Shown here: piece by piece, positions 8,345-16,629 of the stretch
Layout of the letters: every line of letters starts with the position of its first letter
How positions within the stretch are numbered: position 1 is the stretch's first letter
From: CAILZL01 sp050248275
GTDB lineage: Bacteria; Pseudomonadota; Gammaproteobacteria; Steroidobacterales; Steroidobacteraceae
NCBI GenBank assembly: GCA_050248275.1
Contig: JBFWSR010000001.1
Location: 372,001-436,000 of the forward strand
Direction of reading: 5' to 3'
DNA length: 64,000 nucleotides
Notes under the pieces: model-generated
What the model saw: the letters and a program-made list of their open reading frames with translations, nothing else
Told to the model about the DNA's origin: nothing
Databases searched by the model: none
Position numbers and translations under genes: made by a program

Positions 8345-8705
8345 GCAGTCCCACACGATTGCCTTCGGTGTCGATGACGTGAGCATAGCAGCCCATGTCG
8401 CCGGGCAGTTCAGTGCGGCCCAGAGCAATCCGGCCACCGGCCTGTGTGACCCGTGTCAGCGCGCTATCAAGACCATCGGCAACCGGCAAATAAACCACAG
8501 CTCCTTGTGCGCCCGGTTGCAATGCCTTGTAAGACATCAAACAACCGCCCACCCCGGGCTGCTGATAGGGAAATACCATCAGCTCATGCGGCCCGAAAGT
8601 CTGTTTCTCAAGTTCTTTGCCCAGCACCCGGGTATAGAAGCGGCTGGCGCGTGTCATGTCGGTGACGGGAATTTCAAACCAGGTAAGGGCGTTGTCGGTC
8701 TTCAT
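8331..8705 (-). CDS. VOC (glyoxalase/bleomycin-resistance fold) protein
   Basis: 124 residues from MKTDNALTWFEIPV. The paired betaalphabetabetabeta pattern is visible: ALTWFEIPVTDMTRASRFYT in the first half and GDMGCYAHVIDTEGNRVGLH at the end. This is the VOC superfamily, whose small members bind metals, thiol conjugates or drugs. Metal ligands cannot be assigned with confidence. It is the first gene of the VOC, TfoX_C-Cdd1, WYL-regulator operon. The substrate is unknown. Confidence 0.85.
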   Translation of the reverse strand: MKTDNALTWFEIPVTDMTRASRFYTRVLGKELEKQTFGPHELMVFPYQQPGVGGCLMSYKALQPGAQGAVVYLPVADGLDSALTRVTQAGGRIALGRTELPGDMGCYAHVIDTEGNRVGLHAAN

Positions 8706-9004
8706 GCGATGGCTCCTGTGATTGATCAATGGCTGGAGCACATCATGCGGTCTGCCTCCTGACAGCGTTGTGTCAGGAGGGTTTGAAACAGGTCTTGGCA
8801 ATGGGCAGGACGGGTCGCAGGTTGGCGCTGAACGAAGTGAAGCCCAGCTTGTTTTTCGGTTGTTTGCGCCAATGCAAATCCACGATAGACTGAAAATCCA
8901 AGTCTCGACCAACATAACATTGCGCGCCTGCAAACGATACCGACAACGGCAGCCGCACAATCTTCTGGATTCCATGCCTGACCAGCGCAACAAGCGGGTT
9001 ACAC
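8706..9004. other. Divergent intergenic region with a perfect inverted repeat
   Basis: About 300 bp between the VOC operon (minus) and the N-acetyltransferase (plus). It holds a perfect 10-bp inverted repeat, CCTCCTGACA (8755-8764) and TGTCAGGAGG (8771-8780) with a 6-nt loop, about 50 bp upstream of the VOC start. No T run follows, so an operator for the WYL regulator is at least as likely as a terminator. No gene is supported in the rest. Confidence 0.5.
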
Positions 9005-9823
9005 ATGAACGCTGATATTGATCTCGATGGATATTTTCGGCGCATCGGCCATACCTCGTCCGTCGCTGCCAATCTGACGACACTACAGGATATCGTTGTG
9101 CGACACGCCGCGATGATCCCCTTTGAAAATATGGACCCGCTGACACAGCTGCCCATCGCGCTTGATCTCGCTTCGCTCGAACGAAAATTGATACACCAGC
9201 GACGCGGCGGATACTGTTTCGAGCACAATCTGCTGCTGCGTAATGTGTTGCTGCAAATGGGCTTTAGCGTCAACGGTCTTCTGGCGCGGGTGTGCTGGGA
9301 AGTACCGGCAACGAGCACTCGAATACGCGGTCACATGTTGCTGCGCGTGGAGATCGACAACTCACCATATATCATAGACGTCGGCTTTGGCGGCCTCACC
9401 CTGACCGGAGTGTTGAGACTGGAACCGGATACGATTCAGACAACACCGCATGAAGCATTCCGATTGATCCGCATCCAAAACCACTTTTTAATGCAGGCGG
9501 ATATTCGTGGTGAATGGCGACCCGTCTACCAATTCGACCTGCAAGAACAGCACCCCATCGACTATGAACCGATCAACTGGTATCTATCGACTTGTCCTCA
9601 ATCTATTTTTACTCAGCATCTAATGGCAGCGCGGGCGCTGCCAGACCGGCGCTATACGCTACGTAACAATCAACTGACCACGCACTATCTTGCCGGCGCC
9701 AGCGAAAGCGAGATGCTGCGCGACGCCGACCAATTGCGTGATGCACTCGAAAATAGATTCGGGCTCGCCGTGCCGCAGACTGCAGCCATCGACGCGGCTC
9801 TCACCCGGGCCAGTGCCTTCTGA
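9005..9823 (+). CDS. Arylamine N-acetyltransferase
   Basis: 272 residues, close to the family norm. The catalytic triad is in place: Cys in QRRGGYCFEHN (about residue 70), His in IRGHMLLRVE, and Asp in YIIDVGFGG. The N-terminal FENMDPL is also typical. The enzyme moves acetyl from acetyl-CoA to arylamines or hydrazines in the cytoplasm; in bacteria the natural substrate is often unknown. It is monocistronic, divergent from the VOC operon, and followed by lon on the other strand. Confidence 0.93.
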   Translation: MNADIDLDGYFRRIGHTSSVAANLTTLQDIVVRHAAMIPFENMDPLTQLPIALDLASLERKLIHQRRGGYCFEHNLLLRNVLLQMGFSVNGLLARVCWEVPATSTRIRGHMLLRVEIDNSPYIIDVGFGGLTLTGVLRLEPDTIQTTPHEAFRLIRIQNHFLMQADIRGEWRPVYQFDLQEQHPIDYEPINWYLSTCPQSIFTQHLMAARALPDRRYTLRNNQLTTHYLAGASESEMLRDADQLRDALENRFGLAVPQTAAIDAALTRASAF

Positions 9824-9911
9824 ACCCGGGTGTTGTGCTGGTCACAAGTGCCGATTGCAAAACTTGACCATGACAGGATTGATCTGGTCTGGGCAACCAA
9901 AATAACGATAT

Positions 9912-12290
9912 TTAACTCGCTGCCTTCAATGTCTGCGTCGGTACTACGCCCAGCGCTTCGCGGATCACATCTTCCACGCGTTCGCAGAACACGAATTTGA
10001 TGTCCTTGCGCACGCTTTCCGGCACGTCTTCCAGGTCCTTGCGATTGCGTGATGGCAGCAATATCTTGTGTATGCCGGCACGGTGTGCAGCGATGGTCTT
10101 TTCCTTGATGCCGCCAATGGGCAGCACCAGACCGCGCAGGCTGATCTCGCCGGTCATGGCCACATCGTTGTACACGGTGCGGTTGGTAAGCAGCGACACC
10201 AGCGCAGTGTACATGGACACACCGGCGCTGGGGCCATCCTTGGGAATGGCGCCGGCAGGCACATGGATGTGGATATCGCTCTTTTCAAACAGCGCCGCAT
10301 CAATGCCCAGGATTTCCGCCTGTGCTTTCACCAGCGACAGCGCAGCCTGGGCGCTTTCCTTCATGACTTCGCCGAGTTGTCCGGTGAGAATCAACCGGCC
10401 GCCGCCGGGGATGCGCGTGGCTTCGATAAACAGGATGTCGCCGCCTACGGGCGTCCACGCCAGACCCGTGGCCACACCGGGCACGCTGGTGCGCATCGCG
10501 ACTTCACTTTCAAAACGCGCAGCGCCCAGAATGTTGTGCAGATCCGCAGCCTCGATGGTTTGCTGAGCGATGATGCCTTCGGCAATGCGTACCGCCACAT
10601 TGCGCAGCACCGAACCCATGGTGCGTTCCAGACTGCGGCAGCCGGCTTCGCGGGTGTAATCGCGCACCAGTTGATGCAAGGCCTCGTCGCTGATCGTCGC
10701 CTGTTCGGGCTTCAAACCATTGGCCTGCAGTTGCCGCTGCAACAGATAACGCTTGGCGATCTCGACTTTCTCGTCTTCGGTATAGCCGGTGAGTTCGATG
10801 ATCTCCATGCGATCGCGCAAGGGTCCGGGAATGGTGTCCAGTTGATTGGCAGTGGCAATGAACAGCACTTTCGACAAATCGAAAGTCACGCCCAGATAGT
10901 TGTCGCGGAAGGTGCTGTTCTGCTCGGGGTCGAGCACTTCCAGCAGTGCAGCCGACGGATCACCCTGAATGCCGGCGCCGAGCTTGTCGATTTCATCCAG
11001 CATCAACACCGGATTGCTGGTGCCTGCCTTGCGCAGGGTTTGCACGATGGTGCCCGGCAGCGCGCCGATATAAGTGCGCCGATGACCGCGAATTTCCGCT
11101 TCATCGTGCACGCCGCCCAGACTGACGCGCGCAAACTTCAGGCCCAGCGCGCGGGCAATGCTTTGTCCGAGTGAAGTCTTGCCCACGCCCGGCGGGCCGA
11201 CAAAACACAGGATGGGACTGCGTCCCTGTGGATTGAGCTTGCGCACCGCCAGATACTCGACAATGCGCCGCTTGATCTTGTCCAGGCCATAGTGATCGGT
11301 ATCCAGCACCAGTCTTGCCCTGGCAATGTCGATGTTTTCCGCATCGAGCCTGGCCCAGGGCATGGCAATCATCCAGTCCAGCCAGGTGCGCAGCATGGAG
11401 TATTCGCCGCTGGCATCGGGCATGCGTTGCAGACGCTTGAGTTCTTTCTTCGCCTGCTCCAAAGCTTCCGGCGGCATGCCGGCCTTGTCGATGGCTTCAG
11501 CCAACTCTTTCAGTTCTTCGGAAGATTCTTCACCTTCACCCAATTGTTTCTGGATCTGGCGCATCTGTTCGCGCAGCAGGATTTCCTTCTGGCGTTCGTC
11601 GATGGCTTCGCGCGTCTGCGATTCGATCTGTCGCTGCAGCTTGAGCACTTCAATGCGATGCGACAGCAATTCGGTGACGCGATCCAGGCGCGCGCGTAAA
11701 TCCAGCTGTTCCAATAGCTGCTGTTTATCCGCAGGTTTCACGTCCATGAAGCTGGCCACCAGATCGGCCAATGCCGATGGTGATTCCACGCTTTGTACGG
11801 CATTCGCCAGTTCGGCAGGCGCCTGCGGCAACAGCTCAACGGCTTCGCGCGCCAGACGTTTGACGTTCAGCGCCCGCGCTTCGATTTCATTATCAATTGC
11901 CGCGTCGGGCAGATACTCCACACGCGCCATGGTAAAAGGCATGCCGGTCTGGAAATCCAGCACGCGGAAGCGCCGCTCGCCCTGCACGATCAGATGATGC
12001 GCGCCGTCCTGTGCAGTGACATAGCGCAGGATGTTGGCTGCGGTGCCGATGCGATGCAGATCGGCCGCCTGCGGTTCATCGGTTTCCGGGTCGCGCTGTA
12101 ACAGAAAACCAATCTGGCGTTCGGTGCGCACGGCTTCCTGAGCGCCCGCCACCGTGCGGGCGCGATTCATCGTCACCGGCATGACCACGCCCGGGAACAG
12201 CACCAGATTGCGCATCGGCAGGATGATCAGCATGTCATCCGACACGGTCGGGGTGCTGGCAGCTTCAGGGCTTGTATTGGTTTCGTTCAT
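9912..12290 (-). CDS. lon: ATP-dependent protease Lon
   Basis: 792 residues, full length for LonA. The N-terminal substrate-binding domain begins DDMLIILPMRNLVLFPGVVM; a coiled-coil-rich linker follows; the AAA+ module has Walker A GPPGVGKTS and Walker B VLMLDEIDKL; the C-terminal protease domain has the catalytic Ser in PKDGPSAGVSM and Lys in GGIKEKTIAA. It degrades misfolded and regulatory proteins in the cytoplasm. It lies 8 bp behind the small heat-shock gene and is likely cotranscribed from the promoter before that gene. The chaperone-protease pairing fits a heat-shock operon. Confidence 0.97.
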   Translation of the reverse strand: MNETNTSPEAASTPTVSDDMLIILPMRNLVLFPGVVMPVTMNRARTVAGAQEAVRTERQIGFLLQRDPETDEPQAADLHRIGTAANILRYVTAQDGAHHLIVQGERRFRVLDFQTGMPFTMARVEYLPDAAIDNEIEARALNVKRLAREAVELLPQAPAELANAVQSVESPSALADLVASFMDVKPADKQQLLEQLDLRARLDRVTELLSHRIEVLKLQRQIESQTREAIDERQKEILLREQMRQIQKQLGEGEESSEELKELAEAIDKAGMPPEALEQAKKELKRLQRMPDASGEYSMLRTWLDWMIAMPWARLDAENIDIARARLVLDTDHYGLDKIKRRIVEYLAVRKLNPQGRSPILCFVGPPGVGKTSLGQSIARALGLKFARVSLGGVHDEAEIRGHRRTYIGALPGTIVQTLRKAGTSNPVLMLDEIDKLGAGIQGDPSAALLEVLDPEQNSTFRDNYLGVTFDLSKVLFIATANQLDTIPGPLRDRMEIIELTGYTEDEKVEIAKRYLLQRQLQANGLKPEQATISDEALHQLVRDYTREAGCRSLERTMGSVLRNVAVRIAEGIIAQQTIEAADLHNILGAARFESEVAMRTSVPGVATGLAWTPVGGDILFIEATRIPGGGRLILTGQLGEVMKESAQAALSLVKAQAEILGIDAALFEKSDIHIHVPAGAIPKDGPSAGVSMYTALVSLLTNRTVYNDVAMTGEISLRGLVLPIGGIKEKTIAAHRAGIHKILLPSRNRKDLEDVPESVRKDIKFVFCERVEDVIREALGVVPTQTLKAAS

Positions 12291-12298
12291 GCGGGTTC

Positions 12299-12694
12299 TC
12301 AGTCGTGTTTGATCAAGTGCAGACTCAAACAGCCGTTGTGTAAAAATTTCTCCTTCAGTTCATAGGTGCCGGGCGGCAGCTTCACACGGCGCGCGAAACG
12401 GCCATAAGGAATCTCCAGTCTATGTATTGTCGCCGTACCGATATTCAAGCTGCAGGGCCGAATGGCTTCGACAAAAAGACCGTTATCGTCGAGACGCAGC
12501 GTAATATGTTCGAGCGCCACGCCCGGCAAGGCAATGATCAGTTGCAGCTGTGAGCCATCCTGAATCAGGTCGATCGGCGGCTCCCAGGCGGCTTGATGGC
12601 CCGGGCGGAAAAATTGCTGCTGCAGCCGCTCGGCCTGCGAAATCAGTTCACAGGCTTCGGCCCACATCCAGGCTTGGCGTTGGCGATGCGTCAT
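12299..12694 (-). CDS. Hsp20/alpha-crystallin family small heat-shock protein
   Basis: 131 residues. An alpha-crystallin domain spans residues ~38-131: EPPIDLIQDGSQLQLIIALP GV is the entry strand region, and RLEIPYGRFARRVKLPPGTY is the conserved edge. The terminal LHLIKHD is a degenerate form of the usual I-x-I tail. These holdases bind unfolding proteins without ATP. The gene precedes lon by 8 bp, so captured clients and their protease are made together. ATG 12694 has no clear Shine-Dalgarno sequence, and the candidate promoter lies only a few bases upstream. Confidence 0.88.
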   Translation of the reverse strand: MTHRQRQAWMWAEACELISQAERLQQQFFRPGHQAAWEPPIDLIQDGSQLQLIIALPGVALEHITLRLDDNGLFVEAIRPCSLNIGTATIHRLEIPYGRFARRVKLPPGTYELKEKFLHNGCLSLHLIKHD

Positions 12695-12702
12695 GGTCGT
12701 TT

Positions 12703-12729
12703 ACTTGGGTCGTAATAAATGGATTCAAG
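12703..12729 (-). promoter_or_regulatory. Candidate heat-shock (sigma-32-like) promoter of hsp20-lon
   Basis: On the minus strand CTTGAA (12729-12724) is followed after 13 nt by ACCCAAGT (12710-12703), compared with the CTTGAAA / CCCCATNT consensus of sigma-32. The -35 is perfect over six bases; the -10 matches about five of seven. It would give an almost leaderless transcript for hsp20, which weakens the call. Confidence 0.4.
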
Positions 12730-12734
12730 CCCGC

Positions 12735-12740
12735 TATACT
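12735..12740 (+). promoter_or_regulatory. Candidate -10 element of the methyltransferase gene
   Basis: TATACT ends 7 bp before the ATG at 12748, so transcription would start at or very near the start codon. I see no well-spaced -35 box. If used, the mRNA would be leaderless. Confidence 0.3.
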
Positions 12741-12747
12741 TTTGCGC

Positions 12748-13365
12748 ATGGACAAATCCAGCAGCAACGATCCCAAGAGACAAGAGTTCGACGCCAAATA
12801 CTATCGTCGTTTTTACCTACGCGCGGCGACCCGTGCCATGAGCCAGCCGGAAACCGAACGGCGTGCGGCGGTGGTGGCCAGCATCGTGGCGCAGCTGGAA
12901 TTGCCGGTGAAGCGCATCCTCGACATGGGTTGCGGTCTGGGCTGGTTCAGGCAACCGTTGTTGTCGGTGTTTCCCAAAGCCAGCTACACCGGCGTGGAAT
13001 ACAGCGAATACCTGTGCCGTGAATACGGCTGGCAGCAGGGCTCGGTGGTCGATTATGCCGGCCGTGGCCAGTTCGACCTGATTGTGTGCTGCGATGTGTT
13101 GCAGTATCTGGATGACAAAGCGGCCACGCGAGCCATAGACAATCTCGCTCGCCTGTGTCGTGGCGCTTTATATCTGCACATTCCCACCCAACGCGACTGG
13201 CAGACCCTGATGGACCCCGGCGGCACCGACACCAATGTCCATGTGCGACCCGGCAGCTGGTATCAACAGCGCCTGCGCAAACATTTCAATCACATCGGCA
13301 ATGGCGTGCTCATCAGGCGGGATGTGGAGGTGCTGCAGTGGGAATTGCAGAGGCCGTGGCGTTGA
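12748..13365 (+). CDS. Class I SAM-dependent methyltransferase
   Basis: 205 residues from MDKSSSND. Motif I is ILDMGCGLGWFRQPL (the glycine-rich SAM loop), motif II acid is in YTGVEYSEYLC, and FDLIVCCDVLQYLDD is the motif IV region. It resembles small Methyltransf_11-type enzymes; the substrate is not apparent. It is divergent from hsp20-lon with 53 bp between the start codons and stands alone, followed by a repeat element at 13376. Confidence 0.85.
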   Translation: MDKSSSNDPKRQEFDAKYYRRFYLRAATRAMSQPETERRAAVVASIVAQLELPVKRILDMGCGLGWFRQPLLSVFPKASYTGVEYSEYLCREYGWQQGSVVDYAGRGQFDLIVCCDVLQYLDDKAATRAIDNLARLCRGALYLHIPTQRDWQTLMDPGGTDTNVHVRPGSWYQQRLRKHFNHIGNGVLIRRDVEVLQWELQRPWR

Positions 13366-13375
13366 CCGCATCGAA

Positions 13376-13436
13376 GTAGGCTGGGTGTCTCACCCAGCTT
13401 CTTGAATTCGGACGCTGGGTCCGGGACCCAGCCTAC
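13376..13436. repeat. 61-bp palindromic intergenic repeat with 11-bp terminal inverted repeats
   Basis: The ends are GTAGGCTGGGT (13376-13386) and ACCCAGCCTAC (13426-13436), exact inverted repeats. Each half also forms its own hairpin: GCTGGGT/ACCCAGC at 13380-13398 and 13414-13432. Such double-hairpin units are typical of REP/MITE-like families. A related half site, ACCCAGCCTAC, occurs at 7018-7028. Confidence 0.7.
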
Positions 13437-13539
13437 AAGTGGAAAGCTACCCGGCTTACGCGTTACTTCTACTCCATGTTTACTTTCCGTGACATTCCTG
13501 TGGTCAATCCGTTCGAGTGTGATAACGATAAATCCTGAA

Positions 13540-15831
13540 TCAACGCTTGCCCGGCCGCTGCGGCGCGCGTGATTTGCCAGCGGATACGCATGGAATGCTC
13601 GCGCCTTTCAAGCCAGTATGCTGCGTGCGTGCAGGCGTGGTAAATGTCTTGCCCTGTTCACCGGCCATTTTGCCATTGCGCAGTTTGTGCGGCCGGCGCG
13701 CGCCTTCGGCCAACTCTCCCGTGCCCTTGGGTTGCCAGGCTGGAATCAGATGATGCTTGCCGGGGCCGATCAAATCGGCGCGGCCCATGTTTTTCAGGGC
13801 TTCGCGTAACAGCGGCCAGTTGTTGGCGTCATGCCAGCGCAGGAAGGCCTTGTGCAGGCGACGCACCTTGATGCCTTTGGGAATGATTACGGCTTCACTG
13901 CTGCGCGTGATCTTGTGCAGCGGATTCTTGCCGGAGTGATACATGGCCGTCGCCGTCGCCATTGGCGAGGGCAGGAACGCTTGCACCTGGTCGGCGCGAT
14001 ATCCGTTCTGCTTCAACCACAGCGCCAGTTCCAGCATGTCTTGATCGGTGGTGCCGGGATGCGCCGCGATGAAGTAGGGAATCAGATACTGTTCCTTGCC
14101 GGCTTCCTTCGAAAATTTATCGAACAGCTCTTTGAACTGGTAATACGAACCCACGCCCGGTTTCATCATCTTCGACAGCGGACCTTCGCCAATGGCTTCG
14201 GGCGCAATCTTCAGGTAACCGCCGACATGATGCTGCACCAGCTCTTTCACGTAGGCCGGTGATTCCACCGCCAGGTCGTAACGCACACCGGAACCGATCA
14301 GCACTTTCTTGATGCCCGGCAGAGTGCGCGCGCGCTGATACAACTTGATCAGCGGCGTGTGGTCGGTGTTGAGATTCGGGCAAATGCCCGGATACACACA
14401 CGATGGCTTGCGACAGGCTGTTTCGATCTCTTTTGATTTGCAGGCGAGGCGATACATGTTCGCTGTCGGCCCGCCCAGGTCCGACACCACGCCGGTGAAG
14501 CCGGGTACGGTATCGCGGATGGTTTCGATCTCGCGGATGATGGAATCTTCCGAACGATTCTGGATGATGCGGCCTTCGTGTTCGGTGATCGAACAGAAAG
14601 TGCAGCCGCCAAAACAACCGCGCTGAATCGCGATCGAGAAACGAATCATTTCATACGCAGGAATTTTGGCCTTGCCATAAAACGGATGCGGCACGCGCTG
14701 AAACGGCAGCTCATAAAGCGAATCCATTTCTTTCATCGCCAGCGGAACCGGCGGCGGATTGATCCACAAGTCCACATCGCCATGACGCTGCACCAGCGCG
14801 CGCGCATTGCCGGGATTGGCTTCCAGATGCAGGATGCGCGAGGCATGCGCATACAGAATCGCATCGTCACGCACCTGCTCATACGAGGGCATACGGATGT
14901 AGGACTGACTGCGTTGTTTGTTCGGCACGTCGCGATAGAACTTGACGACGTGCGTCGCTGGCTTGGCGTCCGCTGTTCCGATCGCTGAGCTTGTCGAAGC
15001 GCTCTTCGTTGAACACCCTTCGACAGGCTCAGGGTGCGCAGAGGACTCGGATGGCCTCGCAGGCTCCATTGCATACGGATCGCCATATACATCTTTGGGC
15101 GGATTCAATTTGCCCGGGGTATCAATGCTGGTGGAATCAATCTCGATCCAGTCAGTCGGCAACTCTTTGCGCAGGAATGCAGTGCCTCTTAAATCCGTGA
15201 TGCTTTCAATCGGTTCGCCCTTGCCCAGGCGATGCGCCAGCTCGATGATCTGTCGTTCCGCATTGCCGTACACCAGCAGGTCGGCAGCGGCATCCAGCAA
15301 CACCGAACGCCGCACCTGTTCCGACCAGTAATCGAAATGCGCGATGCGCCGCAGGCTGGCTTCGATGCCGCCGATGACAATCGGTACCTCCTTGTAGGCT
15401 TCACGCGCGCGCTGCGAATACACAATCACGCAACGATCCGGGCGCTTGCCGCCTTCGCCGCCGGGCGTATAGGCATCGTCGCTGCGCACGCGGCGATCCG
15501 AGGTGTAACGGTTCACCATCGAATCCATGTTGCCGGCGGTAATGCCGAAAAACAGATTGGGCCTGCCCAGCGCCTTGAACGCTTCCGCCGAACGCCAGTC
15601 CGGCTGCGCAATCATGCCGACGCGAAATCCCTGCGCTTCCAGCACCCGGCCGATAATCGCCATGCCGAAACTGGGGTGATCCACATACGCATCGCCGCTG
15701 ACCAGAATGATGTCGCAGCTGTCCCAGCCCAGCTCGTCCATTTCCGCACGCGACATAGGCAGGAACGGCGCCGTCCCGAAACGGGACGCCCAGTACTTGC
15801 GGTAGGAGAATAGTTCGCGGGCGGCTTGCAT
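13540..15831 (-). CDS. ygiQ: YgiQ-family radical SAM protein
   Basis: 763 residues. The N-terminal UPF0313 domain begins with a conserved region including DELGWDSCDIILVSGDAYVD. The radical SAM cluster is CFGGCTFCSITEHEGR, with CxxxCxxC ligands for the 4Fe-4S cluster that cleaves SAM. A conserved YPGICPNLN and a long Cys-free C-terminus follow. The substrate is unknown. Residues ~266-283 (HPEPVEG... and the following Ser-rich stretch) are translated from a palindromic repeat at 14984-15033 and look like an insertion between the N-terminal domain and the radical SAM core. The gene ends just beyond a repeat-bearing intergenic stretch. Confidence 0.92.
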   Translation of the reverse strand: MQAARELFSYRKYWASRFGTAPFLPMSRAEMDELGWDSCDIILVSGDAYVDHPSFGMAIIGRVLEAQGFRVGMIAQPDWRSAEAFKALGRPNLFFGITAGNMDSMVNRYTSDRRVRSDDAYTPGGEGGKRPDRCVIVYSQRAREAYKEVPIVIGGIEASLRRIAHFDYWSEQVRRSVLLDAAADLLVYGNAERQIIELAHRLGKGEPIESITDLRGTAFLRKELPTDWIEIDSTSIDTPGKLNPPKDVYGDPYAMEPARPSESSAHPEPVEGCSTKSASTSSAIGTADAKPATHVVKFYRDVPNKQRSQSYIRMPSYEQVRDDAILYAHASRILHLEANPGNARALVQRHGDVDLWINPPPVPLAMKEMDSLYELPFQRVPHPFYGKAKIPAYEMIRFSIAIQRGCFGGCTFCSITEHEGRIIQNRSEDSIIREIETIRDTVPGFTGVVSDLGGPTANMYRLACKSKEIETACRKPSCVYPGICPNLNTDHTPLIKLYQRARTLPGIKKVLIGSGVRYDLAVESPAYVKELVQHHVGGYLKIAPEAIGEGPLSKMMKPGVGSYYQFKELFDKFSKEAGKEQYLIPYFIAAHPGTTDQDMLELALWLKQNGYRADQVQAFLPSPMATATAMYHSGKNPLHKITRSSEAVIIPKGIKVRRLHKAFLRWHDANNWPLLREALKNMGRADLIGPGKHHLIPAWQPKGTGELAEGARRPHKLRNGKMAGEQGKTFTTPARTQHTGLKGASIPCVSAGKSRAPQRPGKR
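14984..15033. repeat. Palindromic repeat inside ygiQ
   Basis: GCTGAGCTTGTCGAAG (14984-14999) and CTTCGACAGGCTCAGG (15018-15033) are near-perfect inverted repeats. The same arm, CTTCGACAGGCTCAGG, occurs at 30981-31005. Translated on the minus strand it gives the PEPVEG peptide typical of this family of coding-invading repeats. Confidence 0.8.
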
Positions 15832-15978
15832 AGGGCGCGGATTATGGGTGCGGAGGGTTGAAATACCAATAGTCGAAAGCTTCAGCAGCTGGGCTGGTAG
15901 CCGGGCTAAACGGTAATTCCTGTTGCCATTAGGTTAATGTTGGCTGACTTGGGAAGGTTTGCTTCTGGTATCAATGCG

Positions 15979-16004
15979 TTTCCGTTTTGCAGGCCTGCTT
16001 CGTC
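15979..16004 (+). promoter_or_regulatory. Candidate FecI-type promoter of the sigma factor gene
   Basis: TTTCCG (15979-15984), 14 nt, TTCGTC (15999-16004). The identical bipartite motif with the same spacing precedes both TonB receptors in this locus. CGTC is the usual core of -10 elements of FecI-type ECF factors, so the sigma factor probably activates its own gene. Confidence 0.65.
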
Positions 16005-16020
16005 TAGGCATTAAGGCTGA

Positions 16021-16629
16021 ATGCCCACCCAGGAATTCACTCGTCCGATGACGACATTAGATAATCCAACTCCGGAACCGATGGATGAGAGCACAGAGAA
16101 TGCTCCTTCCCACGCGGCTGCCGTCAAACAGCTGTTCGATGAGCATAACCGGACGTTGATCGGCTTCCTGCATGCGCGCCTGCATAGCGAGGCAGAAGCC
16201 CGGGATGTCGCTCAGGAGGCTTATGTCCGCCTGCTGGAGCTCGACAATCCCGACGCCGTAGGGTTTCTCCGCGCCTATCTATTCCGGATTGCCGCCAATC
16301 TGGCGGTGGACCGGCTGCGTCACCGCACTGTGCGGGATGATCCCGCCCTGCAAATGGAGCTTGCCGAACTTGCCGACGAGCGCGATCCCGAGCGGATCGT
16401 GATTGCTTCCGAAGAGCTTGCTGTCGTGCGCACCGTGGTACTCACCCTGCCGGAGAAATGTCGCAGGGCTTTTCTCTGGCATGTCTTCGATGGTCAGAGC
16501 ACATCGGAGATCGCGGCGCGTCTGGGCCTCACTGACCGCATGATCCGCATGTACATCGCCCAAACCCTGGCGGCCTGTCGCACGGAGCTGGATGCTCGGG
16601 GTACAAAGGATGGGAGGGTGTCGCGATGA
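16021..16629 (+). CDS. FecI-type ECF sigma factor
   Basis: 202 residues from ATG 16021 with AAGG just before it; ATG 16048 is an alternative. Region 2 is HNRTLIGFLHARLHSEAEAR with DVAQEAYVRLLEL; region 4 is the helix-turn-helix GQSTSEIAARLGLTDRMIRM. The layout FecI, FecR, STN-type receptor is the classic cell-surface signalling arrangement in which a TonB receptor signals through FecR to the sigma factor. The stop overlaps the fecR-like start (ATGA at 16626-16629), so the two are translationally coupled. The promoter motif at 15979-16004 suggests self-activation. Confidence 0.9.
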   Translation: MPTQEFTRPMTTLDNPTPEPMDESTENAPSHAAAVKQLFDEHNRTLIGFLHARLHSEAEARDVAQEAYVRLLELDNPDAVGFLRAYLFRIAANLAVDRLRHRTVRDDPALQMELAELADERDPERIVIASEELAVVRTVVLTLPEKCRRAFLWHVFDGQSTSEIAARLGLTDRMIRMYIAQTLAACRTELDARGTKDGRVSR

